Counted from the stretch's first letter, positions 1 to 7,794 are shown. The stretch: DNA of 64,000 nt from Oscillospiraceae bacterium (GCA_017622295.1 JAGARK010000073.1:1-64000); one strand, 5' to 3'. Numbers and translations: made by a program. Notes: generated by a model from the sequence alone, not told the origin.

Positions 1-5
1 CACCA
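1..5 (+). tRNA. 3' end of a truncated tRNA gene (CACCA)
   Basis: The window opens with CACCA followed at once by TTAAAAGCC and a terminator. The same junction follows the complete tRNA-Tyr at 25472-25556, so these bases are most likely the last nucleotides of a tRNA gene that lies outside the window. Its identity cannot be read. Confidence 0.5.
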
Positions 6-7
6 TT

Positions 8-44
8 AAAAGCCAAACACCGTCCGGTGTTTGGCTTTTAATTT
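8..44 (+). terminator. Terminator of the truncated tRNA
   Basis: A 15-bp stem (8-22 with 25-39) has an A-rich left arm and a T-rich right arm. It is nearly identical to the terminator after the tRNA-Tyr gene at 25557-25596, differing in the loop. Confidence 0.75.
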
Positions 45-137
45 TATCTGGATGCGTGGGGTTGAAACGATTAAATGTGCCAGTCCGGTAGACTGTCACT
101 CGCCACCGGCTCGACGGTGGCAACACCTTCCCCACCA
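45..137 (+). repeat. tRNA-tail repeat, copy A
   Basis: This stretch matches 25597-25680 closely over its first part (ATCTGGATGCGTGG, the GACTGTCACTCGCCACCGG block, GGCTCGACGGTGG). It ends at 125-137 with ACCTTCCCCACCA, a near copy of the tRNA-Tyr 3' end. It lies between two intrinsic terminators. It looks like a tRNA-derived tail element rather than a gene; antisense tRNA T-arm sequence explains the short ORFs across it. Confidence 0.65.
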
Positions 138-175
138 GAAAAAGACCAACACCTTGTGGTGTTGGTCTTTTTCTG
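138..175 (+). terminator. Second terminator after tail repeat A
   Basis: AAAAAGACCAACACC (139-153) pairs with GGTGTTGGTCTTTTT (158-172) around a TTGT loop, a strong intrinsic terminator directly after the second CCA. Confidence 0.75.
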
Positions 176-577
176 TGTTTGGGCATTTGGGAGGTGGATT
201 CGAAAGGAAAGCAATGGCTTTTTCCTTTGCGCAGGCCTCTAATTAGCGATTTCTACCGGGCCCGAACAACGGATCCCACTCCATGCTCCTCTGCCAGTTC
301 CAGACAGAAGCAATTGCAGCTGGCCAGCCTGAATGATAGGACCAACGCTGTGCAATATATAATTACAGTGCGGATGCAGTCATATGGCCATCATTTCTCA
401 TCGGGCATCGCGCTGAACAGCTAACGGAAAACTGCAAGGCTTCTGGCAATACCACAGAAGAGGCGCAGGGATATGAAACGGTAAAAATGTAAGAAAATGC
501 AGGATATATTATAAATACTGTCGTGTCATCGGCTGATCTATCGGATTATTTGTAAAATCACAGTCTTTTTTCACAAA
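176..577. other. Intergenic stretch without a recognisable gene
   Basis: About 400 bases between the tail-repeat terminator and the xanthine dehydrogenase promoter region. Short ORFs in all frames have no ribosome site or recognisable protein. I see no RNA gene or repeat here; a decayed gene is possible but unsupported. Confidence 0.5.
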
Positions 578-607
578 ATGGGAATTAGGAATTCTGCGAG
601 TTCCCAT
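578..607 (+). promoter_or_regulatory. Inverted repeat upstream of the xdh promoter
   Basis: ATGGGAA (578-584) is repeated inverted as TTCCCAT (601-607), centred at about -60 from the predicted start near 653. That is where LysR-type regulators usually bind, and a LysR gene follows xdh. The assignment is inference. Confidence 0.4.
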
Positions 608-617
608 CAAGTGTAAT

Positions 618-646
618 TTGCTAATTTATTTATTTGATTTTATAAT
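618..646 (+). promoter_or_regulatory. xdh promoter
   Basis: TTGCTA (618-623), a 17-bp spacer and a perfect TATAAT (641-646) predict a start near 653 and a 130-base leader before the xanthine dehydrogenase start codon. Confidence 0.7.
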
Positions 647-697
647 GATTATAGCAAAACCTTAATAAATAAAGGTGGCGCGGAATCCTTCTTTCAG

Positions 698-735
698 GGC
701 AGGCAGGGCTGAGTGACGGCTCAGTCCTGCCTGCC
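698..735 (+). promoter_or_regulatory. Stable leader hairpin before xdh
   Basis: A 16-bp GC-rich stem (698-713 with 720-735, one G-U pair) has a TGACGG loop and no following U-tract. It sits in the xdh leader 47 bases before the start codon and is preceded by TCCTTCTTTCAG, a 12-mer also found just before the terminator of the candidate small RNA at 5673-5684. It could stabilise the mRNA or be a regulatory fold; it matches no riboswitch I can name. Confidence 0.5.
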
Positions 736-782
736 TTCAACCACTTTATCGACAAATTCCAAATATGAAAGGAAGTTGCAAT

Positions 783-3359
783 ATGTATACAATCAATGTT
801 AACGGCAAGGACTATGTAGCGGACCATGACAAGAAGCTGCTGCCCTTCCTCCGTGACGACCTGGGGCTCACCGCGACCAAGGACGGCTGCAGCGAAGGCG
901 CCTGCGGCGCCTGCGGCACCTGCACCGTTCTGATCGATGGCAAGAAAACCAAGGCCTGCGTGCCCTCCCTGAGCAAGCTCCAGGGCAAGAAGATCCTGAC
1001 TGTCGAAGGCATCCCCGCCAACGAAATGAAGGTCTACGAGCACTGCTTCGCCGAGGCCGGCGCTGTTCAGTGTGGTTTCTGTATTCCCGGCATGATCATC
1101 TCTGCCAAGAGCCTGCTGGATGTGAACCTGAACCCCACCCGCAAGGACGTCAAGGAAGCCATCAAAGGCAATCTCTGCCGCTGCACCGGCTATAAGAAGA
1201 TCGAAGACGCCATCCTGATGGCCGCTGAGTTCTTCCGTGAGAAGAAGGATATCCCCGCCGCTCCCAAGACCCTCCACATGAACGAGCACGCCAAGCGTAT
1301 CGACGCAGCTGAGAAGGTCAACGGCACCGGTATCTTCGCTGATGACATCCGCATTGAGGGTATGCTGTATGCAAAACCTGTCTACTCCAAGCATCCCCGG
1401 GCCCTGATCACCCGCGTGGATACTACCAAGGCTGAGGCTCACCCCGACTGCGTCAAGGTCCTGACCAAGGCTGATGTTCCCGTCAACAAAATCGGCCATA
1501 TCAAGCATGACTGGGACGTCATGATGGGGGTCGGCGATATCACCCGCTATGTGGGCAACGTCATTGCTGTCATCGCCACCGAAAACAAGGAAAAGATGGA
1601 CGAGATCGCCGCTCTGGTCGAGGTCGACTACGAGGTTCTCGAGCCCATCACCAATCCTTACGACGCTCTGAAGGGCGACGCACCCCTGATCCATCCCGAC
1701 GGCAACATCATGAGCCGTGCAAACCTGGTACGCGGCAACGCTGACGAGGCCATCAAGAACTCCAAGTATGTTGTTACCCGCAAGTATAAGACCACCTGGC
1801 AGGAGCATGGCTTCATGGAGCCCGAGTGCGCTGTGGCAATGCCTGAGGGCGATGACGGCATCCTGGTCTACACCACCAGCCAGTCTGTTTACGACGTTCA
1901 GAGAGAATGTGCCATCATGCTGGATATCCCCGCTGAGAAGGTCCACGCCCGTGCACCTCTGGTGGGCGGCGGCTTCGGCGGCAAGGAAGATATGTCCGTC
2001 CAGCAGTACGCTGTCCTGATGGCATGGCATACCAAGCGTCCCGTCAAGGTCAAGTACACCCGTCAGGAATCCCTGAACTACCATGTCAAGCGCCATCCCA
2101 TGGAGATGGAGTTCACCACCGCCTGTGACGAAAACGGCATCCTGACCGGCATGAAGGGCGTCATCATTGCCGACACAGGCGCATACGCCTCCCTGGGCGG
2201 CCCCGTCCTGCACCGTGCATGCACCCATGCAGCAGGTCCCTACAACTACCAGAACATAGACATCTTCGGTATGTCTGTCTATACCAACAACGTTGTTTCC
2301 GGTGCATACCGTGGCTTCGGCGTCAGCCAGAGCTGCTTCGCAACCGAAATGAACATCAATTTGCTTGCCGAGATGGTCGGTATCGACGCCTGGGAAATCC
2401 GCCGCCGCAATGCCATCAAGCCCGGCGACGTCCTGCCCAACGGCCAGACCGCTGATCCCAACACCAACATGCTGGCCTGTATCGAGGCTGTTAAGGACAT
2501 CTACTACTCCAACCCCTATGCCGGTATCGCCTGCGGCTTCAAGAACTCCGGCACCGGCATGGGCAAGAAGGATATCGGCCGTGTGCTGCTGAGCGTCGAG
2601 GATGGCAAGATCCACATCCGCACCTCCGCTTCCTGCATGGGCCAGGGTATCGGCCAGATGGTCCTGACTGAGATCTGCCATGTTTCTGAGCTGGATCCCG
2701 CCCTGTTCGTCTTCGAGAACGCCGACACCGTCCGCACCCCCAACTCCGGCACCTCCACCGCATCCCGTCAGACCGTCGTTACTGGCGAAGCTGCACGCCG
2801 TGTCGGTGAGAAGCTGAAGCTGGCCCTGGCCGGCGGCAAGACCATCGCCGATCTGGAAGGCCAGGAATTCCTGGGCGAGTACTCCGTCAAGACCGATCCT
2901 CTGGGTGCCATCAAGGAGAACCCCATCAGCCACGTCTCCTACTCCTACGGCACCCAGGTCATCATCCTCAACGAGGAGGGCAAGATCACCAAGGCCGTTT
3001 CCGCATTCGACGTCGGTACCCCCGTCAACATCCAGTCCGTTGAGGGTCAGATCGAAGGCGGCATGGTCATGGGCATCGGCTACGGCGTCACCGAGAAGTT
3101 CGAGTGCATCGACTCCATCCCCAAGAGCAAGTTCGGCACCATCGGCTTCATGAAGGCCACCGACGCTCCCGAGCTGGAGGTCATCCTCTGCGAGCCCAAG
3201 GAAGAGGACAAGCTGCCCTTCTCCCTGGGTGCAAAGGGCTGCGGCGAGCTGTGCATGATCCCCACCGCTCCTGCCTGTGCTCACGCCTACTACCGCCTGG
3301 ACGGCAAGTTCCGTCAGGTGCTGCCTCTGGCAGATACCCCTTACCGCAAGAAGAAGTAA
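783..3359 (+). CDS. xdh: Selenium-dependent xanthine dehydrogenase
   Basis: Single-chain molybdenum hydroxylase of about 858 residues, oxidising xanthine (or hypoxanthine) in the cytoplasm. The N-terminal plant-type 2Fe-2S domain shows CSEGACGACGTC, followed by the second 2Fe-2S domain with QCGFC and CRCTGY. The molybdopterin domains follow, with LVGGGFGGKED, AYRGFGVSQ and the catalytic glutamate in KGCGELC near the C terminus. No FAD domain is present. The fused 2Fe-2S/Mo layout and length fit the selenium-dependent XDH family, and selD, yedE and the moa/mod genes are in the window. I chose ATG 783 because AAAGGAAG lies 8 bases upstream; the in-frame ATG at 765 sits on top of that ribosome site. 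Confidence 0.9.
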   Translation: MYTINVNGKDYVADHDKKLLPFLRDDLGLTATKDGCSEGACGACGTCTVLIDGKKTKACVPSLSKLQGKKILTVEGIPANEMKVYEHCFAEAGAVQCGFCIPGMIISAKSLLDVNLNPTRKDVKEAIKGNLCRCTGYKKIEDAILMAAEFFREKKDIPAAPKTLHMNEHAKRIDAAEKVNGTGIFADDIRIEGMLYAKPVYSKHPRALITRVDTTKAEAHPDCVKVLTKADVPVNKIGHIKHDWDVMMGVGDITRYVGNVIAVIATENKEKMDEIAALVEVDYEVLEPITNPYDALKGDAPLIHPDGNIMSRANLVRGNADEAIKNSKYVVTRKYKTTWQEHGFMEPECAVAMPEGDDGILVYTTSQSVYDVQRECAIMLDIPAEKVHARAPLVGGGFGGKEDMSVQQYAVLMAWHTKRPVKVKYTRQESLNYHVKRHPMEMEFTTACDENGILTGMKGVIIADTGAYASLGGPVLHRACTHAAGPYNYQNIDIFGMSVYTNNVVSGAYRGFGVSQSCFATEMNINLLAEMVGIDAWEIRRRNAIKPGDVLPNGQTADPNTNMLACIEAVKDIYYSNPYAGIACGFKNSGTGMGKKDIGRVLLSVEDGKIHIRTSASCMGQGIGQMVLTEICHVSELDPALFVFENADTVRTPNSGTSTASRQTVVTGEAARRVGEKLKLALAGGKTIADLEGQEFLGEYSVKTDPLGAIKENPISHVSYSYGTQVIILNEEGKITKAVSAFDVGTPVNIQSVEGQIEGGMVMGIGYGVTEKFECIDSIPKSKFGTIGFMKATDAPELEVILCEPKEEDKLPFSLGAKGCGELCMIPTAPACAHAYYRLDGKFRQVLPLADTPYRKKK

Positions 3360-3380
3360 GATTGTAAGGAATCACACTGC

Positions 3381-3409
3381 GGGTGCTTCTTCGGAAGCAC
3401 CCGTTTTTT
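3381..3409 (+). terminator. xdh terminator
   Basis: GGGTGCTTC (3381-3389) pairs with GAAGCACCC (3394-3402) around TTCG, followed by GTTTTTT. It ends the xdh message just before the LysR ribosome site. Confidence 0.85.
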
Positions 3410-3424
3410 ACAGGAGGCCCAATT

Positions 3425-4324
3425 TTGGATTTTAAGCAACTGCGCTCTTTTGTAGCCCTTGTGGATTACCGTAATTTTTCACGGGCCGCTGAGAAACTGA
3501 ATATTGCTCAGTCTTCTGTCAGCACCCATTTGTCGCAGCTGGAAAAAGAATTGGGCGTCAAACTGGCAAACCGCACCACAAAAACGATCGAGATCACCGA
3601 TGCGGGTTTCAAGGTTTACAAGTATGCAACCCAGATTCTGGAACTGAAGAACAATATCCACGAAACCTGTACCGTCGATGCCCGTCATATCATTCGTGTT
3701 GCTGCGTCTACCATTCCTGCTACATACATTCTACCTGGTGTGTTTCAGCAGTACCGACAACTTTTTCCCAACGATCAGCTCAAGATCAGTCAATGTGAAG
3801 TCAAAGAGATTGTTGATGGCGTTCTGGAAAGCCGCTTTGATGTCGGCCTGATTGATCAAAGGGTAATCAAGGAAGGAATAAGATGTGTCCCAATTTACTC
3901 AAATCCGATGGTCATGATTAGTGCTGCAAACGATCGGTATCTGATGATGCAGCAAAGGGATGCTTCAATCAGGGAGCTTCTTCAGGAACCCGTTATTCTG
4001 CGTGAAGAAGGGCAGGATAAAAGCGCAGATTTGTTTTTGGATAGAATGGGAATCCAACGTAATGATTTGAGGGTCATTGCCAGAGTGAACGATCTGGAAA
4101 CTGCCAAAAATATGGTAGCCAGTGGAATGGGTATTTCTCTGATCCCACAGATCGCTGCTCAGAATCTTCTTAAAGAACACAGACTGCTGAGATTCAGTCT
4201 TTCTAAGCATCTGGACGAAGATTATATCTATCTGGTTTTTCCGGATTCTTACACAGCCAAGGATCACGCCTGGAATTTTATCGATTATCTCATGGCCGGC
4301 AGCCACATTATTGGTTTCGGTTAG
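3425..4324 (+). CDS. LysR-family regulator downstream of xdh
   Basis: A 299-residue LysR regulator: N-terminal winged helix (LDFKQLRSFVALVDYRNFSR, then AQSSVSTHLSQLEKELG), followed by the periplasmic-binding-like effector domain. The start is taken as TTG 3425 because CAGGAGG lies 8 bases upstream and the longer reading would begin inside the xdh terminator. It resembles the LysR at 56774-57682 over its whole length (shared pattern from F-K-Q-L to the A-S-T-I-P region), so the two look like paralogues of the selenium-metabolism LysR type. It probably controls xdh. The gene is visibly more AT-rich than its neighbours. Confidence 0.85.
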   Translation: MDFKQLRSFVALVDYRNFSRAAEKLNIAQSSVSTHLSQLEKELGVKLANRTTKTIEITDAGFKVYKYATQILELKNNIHETCTVDARHIIRVAASTIPATYILPGVFQQYRQLFPNDQLKISQCEVKEIVDGVLESRFDVGLIDQRVIKEGIRCVPIYSNPMVMISAANDRYLMMQQRDASIRELLQEPVILREEGQDKSADLFLDRMGIQRNDLRVIARVNDLETAKNMVASGMGISLIPQIAAQNLLKEHRLLRFSLSKHLDEDYIYLVFPDSYTAKDHAWNFIDYLMAGSHIIGFG

Positions 4325-4351
4325 CTTGTTCAAAATGATATATGGGCAGAA

Positions 4352-4388
4352 AAATCCCACGATCTTCATTGCACGGATCGTGGGATTT
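4352..4388 (-). terminator. Bidirectional terminator
   Basis: AAATCCCACGATC (4352-4364) pairs with GATCGTGGGATTT (4376-4388). On the minus strand a run of five T follows, closing the regulator operon; it can also stop the LysR message. Confidence 0.75.
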
Positions 4389-4401
4389 GGCTTTTCAGGA
4401 A

Positions 4402-4698
4402 TCATTTAGTATATGGGGCGACCGTAAACGGTAATTTCCATTGCTTTCCGGCGCAGGGCTCTGACGGGATCATCTCACCGGCGATGGCATTGTGTTTCTC
4501 CTCCGGTACAGCTTCCTGAATCGTGCCGCACCGGGGTGCAATATTCGAGATTTCCAAATTGCTGCATTTTGCTCCCGGAACGGCTGCCACATCCTGCGTA
4601 AATTCAGGAGCCAGCAGTTTCGCCAGCTTCTGATTGTATGTACCATGTTCTGAGGCATTGCGTATAAATCGGTCCCGGGCCTCATACCATAACTGCAT
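4402..4698 (-). CDS. Small protein of unknown function after the Crp-like gene
   Basis: A 98-residue ORF starting 4 bases after the end of the Crp-like regulator, same strand, with GGGGAG as ribosome site about 10 bases before ATG 4698 (a longer start at 4716 would overlap the regulator). It has two cysteine-containing segments (GAKCSN, PRCGT, SEPCAGKQW) and no signal peptide or membrane segment. I do not recognise the family. Position before the shared terminator suggests co-transcription with the regulator. It may be a gene remnant. Confidence 0.4.
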   Translation of the reverse strand: MQLWYEARDRFIRNASEHGTYNQKLAKLLAPEFTQDVAAVPGAKCSNLEISNIAPRCGTIQEAVPEEKHNAIAGEMIPSEPCAGKQWKLPFTVAPYTK

Positions 4699-4702
4699 CC
4701 AC

Positions 4703-5386
4703 TTAATACTCCCCATTCTTGTGATCCCAGTTCTGAAGTGTAAAAGTATTGCGGTGGAATGTCAGAATGCCTTCCTGCTCCATCAGACTCAGCTCGTGGG
4801 ACAGGCAGGTCCGGTTTACACACAGATAAGATGCCATCTCATCTCTTGTAAAGGGGACGGAGAAAGTATCAGAGTGTCGTTTGTTTGCCTGCATGGTAAG
4901 GAAGGTCATGATCCGGTCCCGGAGGCCCTTTTGGAACAGAATGGCCAGGCGGTACTCCTTACGCATATTCTCGTCAGAGATCATCATCAGCAGCTTCTCC
5001 AGGATCGTCAGACGGGTCAGTTCCGGAAGTACACCACGGCTCAGGATCATATCCACCGAAAAGGTCAGCACCCGGGTCTGCAGCATCGCCTGGGCATAGT
5101 AGGGAGAAATCCGGCTTCTGGTGTACATCAAGTCGATTCCCCAAAGGTCTCCCGGTTCCAGAACGCCCATAATGCCAAAATCGCCGTTTCCGTAAATGTG
5201 CAGCAAGTTGAATTTTCCGCTGATCACAATGCCAAAATAATCCACCTTTTCCTGGAATGAGATCAGATGATTCCCCTTCGGAATATCCTGGATTCGGCCA
5301 TGGGGCAGGATTTCTTTTTCAATTGTTTCTTCAGACAGGTCGGAAAACAGGATGGATTCCTGCATCATCCGTATAAGCTGATCCAT
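4703..5386 (-). CDS. Crp/Fnr-family transcriptional regulator, probable molybdate-uptake activator
   Basis: A 227-residue regulator with an N-terminal cyclic-nucleotide-binding-type beta-barrel (residues ~20-110, including FGIVISGKFNLLH and LEPGDLWGIDL) and a C-terminal helix-turn-helix (TRDEMASYLCVNRTCLSHEL). It lacks the cysteine set of Fnr. The start is ATG 5386, with GAGG about 8 bases upstream; a longer reading from 5437 is unlikely because the predicted transcript begins near 5421. Its own promoter carries the palindrome GTTGC-N4-GCAAC (5456-5469), which recurs with the same geometry before modA and the MolA-like gene. I infer that this protein is the activator that binds it. The ligand is unknown. 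Confidence 0.85.
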   Translation of the reverse strand: MDQLIRMMQESILFSDLSEETIEKEILPHGRIQDIPKGNHLISFQEKVDYFGIVISGKFNLLHIYGNGDFGIMGVLEPGDLWGIDLMYTRSRISPYYAQAMLQTRVLTFSVDMILSRGVLPELTRLTILEKLLMMISDENMRKEYRLAILFQKGLRDRIMTFLTMQANKRHSDTFSVPFTRDEMASYLCVNRTCLSHELSLMEQEGILTFHRNTFTLQNWDHKNGEY

Positions 5387-5427
5387 AGGCGTATCCTCAT
5401 CATCTGCATTGCTTATATCTTTTGAAA

Positions 5428-5469
5428 ATTGTAGCATATCCAGCCCATGAATGCCGTTGCCCTAGCAAC
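5428..5469 (-). promoter_or_regulatory. Crp-like gene promoter with GTTGC-N4-GCAAC operator
   Basis: On the minus strand, GTTGC TAGG GCAAC (5469-5456) is followed by 22 bases and the -10 box TACAAT (5433-5428). The 5-4-5 palindrome is centred near -41.5, the class II activator position. Spacing is identical at modA and the 7893 gene. Confidence 0.7.
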
Positions 5470-5517
5470 GTAACACAAATAAGTTGTCAAACAAACTTAG
5501 AAATATGTTTTTATGGC

Positions 5518-5559
5518 GTTGTCCAGCCAACTACACCGAAGACACAATCATGCTATAAT
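5518..5559 (+). promoter_or_regulatory. Promoter with degenerate copy of the same operator, divergent from crp
   Basis: GTTGT CCAG CCAAC (5518-5531) differs from the consensus at one base in each half. It is followed by exactly 22 bases and TGC-TATAAT (-10 at 5554-5559, extended type). This predicts a rightward start near 5566. Confidence 0.55.
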
Positions 5560-5565
5560 ACAGAC

Positions 5566-5719
5566 AACTTGAACAACGGACTTCTGAAATTGCATATTCC
5601 TGGCAGGATTGATACAATTTCGCTTTTTCTATTGTTCGGTTTGGGTAGTTGCACGTTGTGGAGAACGTGTGGTCCTTCTTTCAGAGCAAATGCCCCGGTA
5701 CTTTCGTACCGGGGCATTT
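5566..5719 (+). ncRNA. Candidate small RNA in the crp-cmk gap
   Basis: A transcript of about 150 bases is predicted from the operator-promoter at 5518-5559 to the hairpin at 5688-5719. It has no ATG-initiated ORF, and the one long open frame runs through the terminator, so it looks non-coding. It shares the 12-mer TCCTTCTTTCAG (5673-5684) with the xdh leader, in both cases just before a GC-rich hairpin. It matches no RNA family I can name. The gene downstream is on the other strand, so the promoter has no protein-coding target. Confidence 0.45.
5688..5719. terminator. Bidirectional terminator
   Basis: A perfect 14-bp stem, AAATGCCCCGGTAC (5688-5701) with GTACCGGGGCATTT (5706-5719), around TTTC. 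The U-tract is short on both strands. It ends the cytidylate-kinase-like operon and the candidate small RNA. Confidence 0.7.
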
Positions 5720-5724
5720 GTTAG

Positions 5725-6303
5725 TTAATACAGAGCCGTGATCAGGTCAACACATTTGTCAATTCCCAGTTCACCGCTGTCCAGGGTGATGTGGTAATTC
5801 TGGGCGTGTCCCCATTTCATGTTGGTGTAGAACCGGTGGTAAGCCGCACGGCGCTTATCCTTGTCCTTCAGACGCTGCTCGGGGGATACTTCCCGCTCGC
5901 CGTATTCTCTGACGATCCGGTCTGCCCGAAATTCCATGCTTGCATGGATGAATACCTTCAGGCAGTCGGCCTTGTCCTGCAGAATGTAATCGGCACACCG
6001 GCCCACGATCACACAGGGTCCTTTTTCAGCCAGTTCCTCAATGATCTGATACTGGATACTCCAGAGATAGTCTTCGTTGGTGGGGCCAAAGGAGCGGTTG
6101 CCGAAGGCTGAAGCAAGGAAACCACCGGGGGCATACTCTCCCGCATCCTTGACGTAAGCTTCCGCAAATCCGCTCTCCTGGGCGATCTTCTGAATGAGCT
6201 CGCTGTCATAGCAGGGAATGCCCAGCTTCTCGGCCACCTTTCTGCCGATGGTGCGGCCGCCGCTGCCGAATTCACGGCTGATGGTAATGACTCTGTTACC
6301 CAT
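5725..6303 (-). CDS. Cytidylate kinase-like family protein
   Basis: A 192-residue P-loop protein of the cytidylate-kinase-like family. The phosphate-binding segment ISREFGSGGRTIGRKVAEKL is at the N terminus, and a V-I-V-G-R-C-A-D-Y segment follows mid-protein. True CMP kinases are usually encoded elsewhere, and these shorter homologues often sit beside transporters with unknown substrate. The ATG follows the MATE stop codon with no gap, so the two are co-transcribed. Function as a nucleotide or small-molecule kinase is inferred from family only. Confidence 0.8.
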   Translation of the reverse strand: MGNRVITISREFGSGGRTIGRKVAEKLGIPCYDSELIQKIAQESGFAEAYVKDAGEYAPGGFLASAFGNRSFGPTNEDYLWSIQYQIIEELAEKGPCVIVGRCADYILQDKADCLKVFIHASMEFRADRIVREYGEREVSPEQRLKDKDKRRAAYHRFYTNMKWGHAQNYHITLDSGELGIDKCVDLITALY

Positions 6304-7698
6304 TTATTGCTCCTCCTTCAGTTCCTGATAGGTTCTGCGGATCAGGAATGCCGCAATCACAAATGTCAGAATATCGGAAACAGGCATGGAATATATCACG
6401 CCGTCCAGCCCGAAGAACATGGGCAGGAGCAGCGCAAAGCCCACGCCGAATAACACTTCCCGGATCATGGACAGCGCCGTGGATGCCGCCGCCTTGCCCA
6501 TAGCCTGCAGGAAGATGAAGCAGGCCTTATTCACACAGGCAAAGATCATCATGCACAGATAGATCCGGAACGCCTTGATGGCAAACTCCGTATAGTAGAC
6601 GCTTTCGTTGGCTGCGCCGAAGATGTTGATCAGCTGCTGGGGAAAGAACTCCACCAGGATCAGCGCCACGGCACCGACAGCTGCTTCTGCGATCAGCAGC
6701 TTGGTGAACAGCTCTTTAACCCGGAGCTTCTTACCTGCGCCCATGTTAAAGCCCACAATGGGAATACAGCCTGCTGCCATGCCGACCACAATGGAAATGA
6801 CGATCTGGAAGAACTTCATGACGATGCCCACCACCGCCATGGGGATCTGGGCGTACTGCTCCTGGCCGAAGATGGCATCCAATGCGCCGTATTTACGCAG
6901 CATATTGTTGATGGCCGCCATGGCTGCCACCAGGCTGATCTGGGACAGGAAGCTGGTGATACCCAGGATCAGCGTTCTGCCGCACACCTGTCCGCTGAGC
7001 TTGTAATCACCCTTTGCGGGCTTGATAATCTTCATATTCAGCAGATACCACACGGCCAGCAGCGCCGTTGCTGCCTGACCGATGACCGTTGCCACAGCAG
7101 CGCCCATCATGCCCCATTTGAAAGTAAAGATGAAGATGGGGTCGAGAATGATATTGATAACCGCACCAACCAGGGTGGAAACCATGGCGAATTTGGGATT
7201 GCCGTCGGCCCGGATGACGGGATTCATGGCCTGACCGAACATGTAGAACGGGATGCCCAGAGAAATGTAGAAGAAGTATTCCTTGGAGTGGTGGAAGGTC
7301 TCCGCATTGACCGTACCGCCGAACATGGCGATGATGGGGTCTGCGAAAAACAGATAGACCGTCGTCAGGATCAGACTGCTGACCACCGTCATGATGACGG
7401 AGTTACCCACACTCTTTTTTGCCGTGTCGGAATCCCGTCTGCCCAGGCTGATGCTGACAAAGGCACAGCAGCCGTCGCCGATCATGACCGCAATTGCCAG
7501 GGCCACCACCGTCAACGGGAATACGACGGTATTGGCCGCATTGCCGTAGGAGCCGAGATAGCTGGCATTTGCAATGAAGATCTGGTCGACGATGTTGTAC
7601 AGGGCACCCACCAGCAGGGAGATGATGCAGGGAACGGCGTACTGGCCCATCAGCTTGCCAATGCGCTCCGTTCCCAGGAATTGATTGGAATGTTCCAT
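6304..7698 (-). CDS. MATE-family efflux transporter
   Basis: About 464 residues with twelve predicted membrane helices in two six-helix bundles, the MATE (multidrug and toxin extrusion) pattern. Hallmarks include VGALYNIVDQIFIAN in helix 1-2, a G-D-G-C-C region and repeats around P-I-F-I-F-T-F-K-W-G-M-M-G-A-A. It is likely a cation-driven exporter in the cytoplasmic membrane; the substrate is unknown. ATG 7698 has AAAGGTGA upstream; GTG 7707 is the alternative. It is expressed from a promoter at 7854-7883 through a leader with two hairpins. Confidence 0.88.
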   Translation of the reverse strand: MEHSNQFLGTERIGKLMGQYAVPCIISLLVGALYNIVDQIFIANASYLGSYGNAANTVVFPLTVVALAIAVMIGDGCCAFVSISLGRRDSDTAKKSVGNSVIMTVVSSLILTTVYLFFADPIIAMFGGTVNAETFHHSKEYFFYISLGIPFYMFGQAMNPVIRADGNPKFAMVSTLVGAVINIILDPIFIFTFKWGMMGAAVATVIGQAATALLAVWYLLNMKIIKPAKGDYKLSGQVCGRTLILGITSFLSQISLVAAMAAINNMLRKYGALDAIFGQEQYAQIPMAVVGIVMKFFQIVISIVVGMAAGCIPIVGFNMGAGKKLRVKELFTKLLIAEAAVGAVALILVEFFPQQLINIFGAANESVYYTEFAIKAFRIYLCMMIFACVNKACFIFLQAMGKAAASTALSMIREVLFGVGFALLLPMFFGLDGVIYSMPVSDILTFVIAAFLIRRTYQELKEEQ

Positions 7699-7720
7699 TG
7701 GATTCACCTTTCCTTTTCAT

Positions 7721-7773
7721 AAAAATAAGCGTGCAGCCTGACGATGCTGGATTTACGCCGGCAGGCTACACGC
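7721..7773 (-). promoter_or_regulatory. Second leader hairpin before the MATE gene
   Basis: On the minus strand GCGTGTAGCCTG (7773-7762) pairs with CAGGCTGCACGC (7740-7729) and is followed by TTATTTTT. It lies directly before the ribosome site and looks like a second terminator or attenuator. Confidence 0.5.
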
Positions 7774-7794
7774 TGTTGAGAGTATTGCGAGAAA

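Noticed and set aside
630..3284. 884-residue open frame antisense to xdh
   Set aside because: It mirrors xdh codon bias, has a low-complexity composition rich in Gly, Asp and Leu and no ribosome site, and xdh is a clear family match.
4634..5260. 208-residue plus-strand ORF opposite the Crp-like gene
   Set aside because: It is antisense to a well-supported regulator and has no family features or ribosome site.
5387..5437. N-terminal extension of the Crp-like protein from ATG 5437
   Set aside because: The operator-spaced -10 box at 5428-5433 puts the transcript start near 5421, downstream of that ATG, and the 5386 start has a ribosome site.
5462..5490. Standard TTGACA promoter for the Crp-like gene with -10 at 5462-5467
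   Set aside because: The -10 there (TGCTAG) is poor; TACAAT at 5428-5433, positioned as in the other operator promoters, explains the region better.
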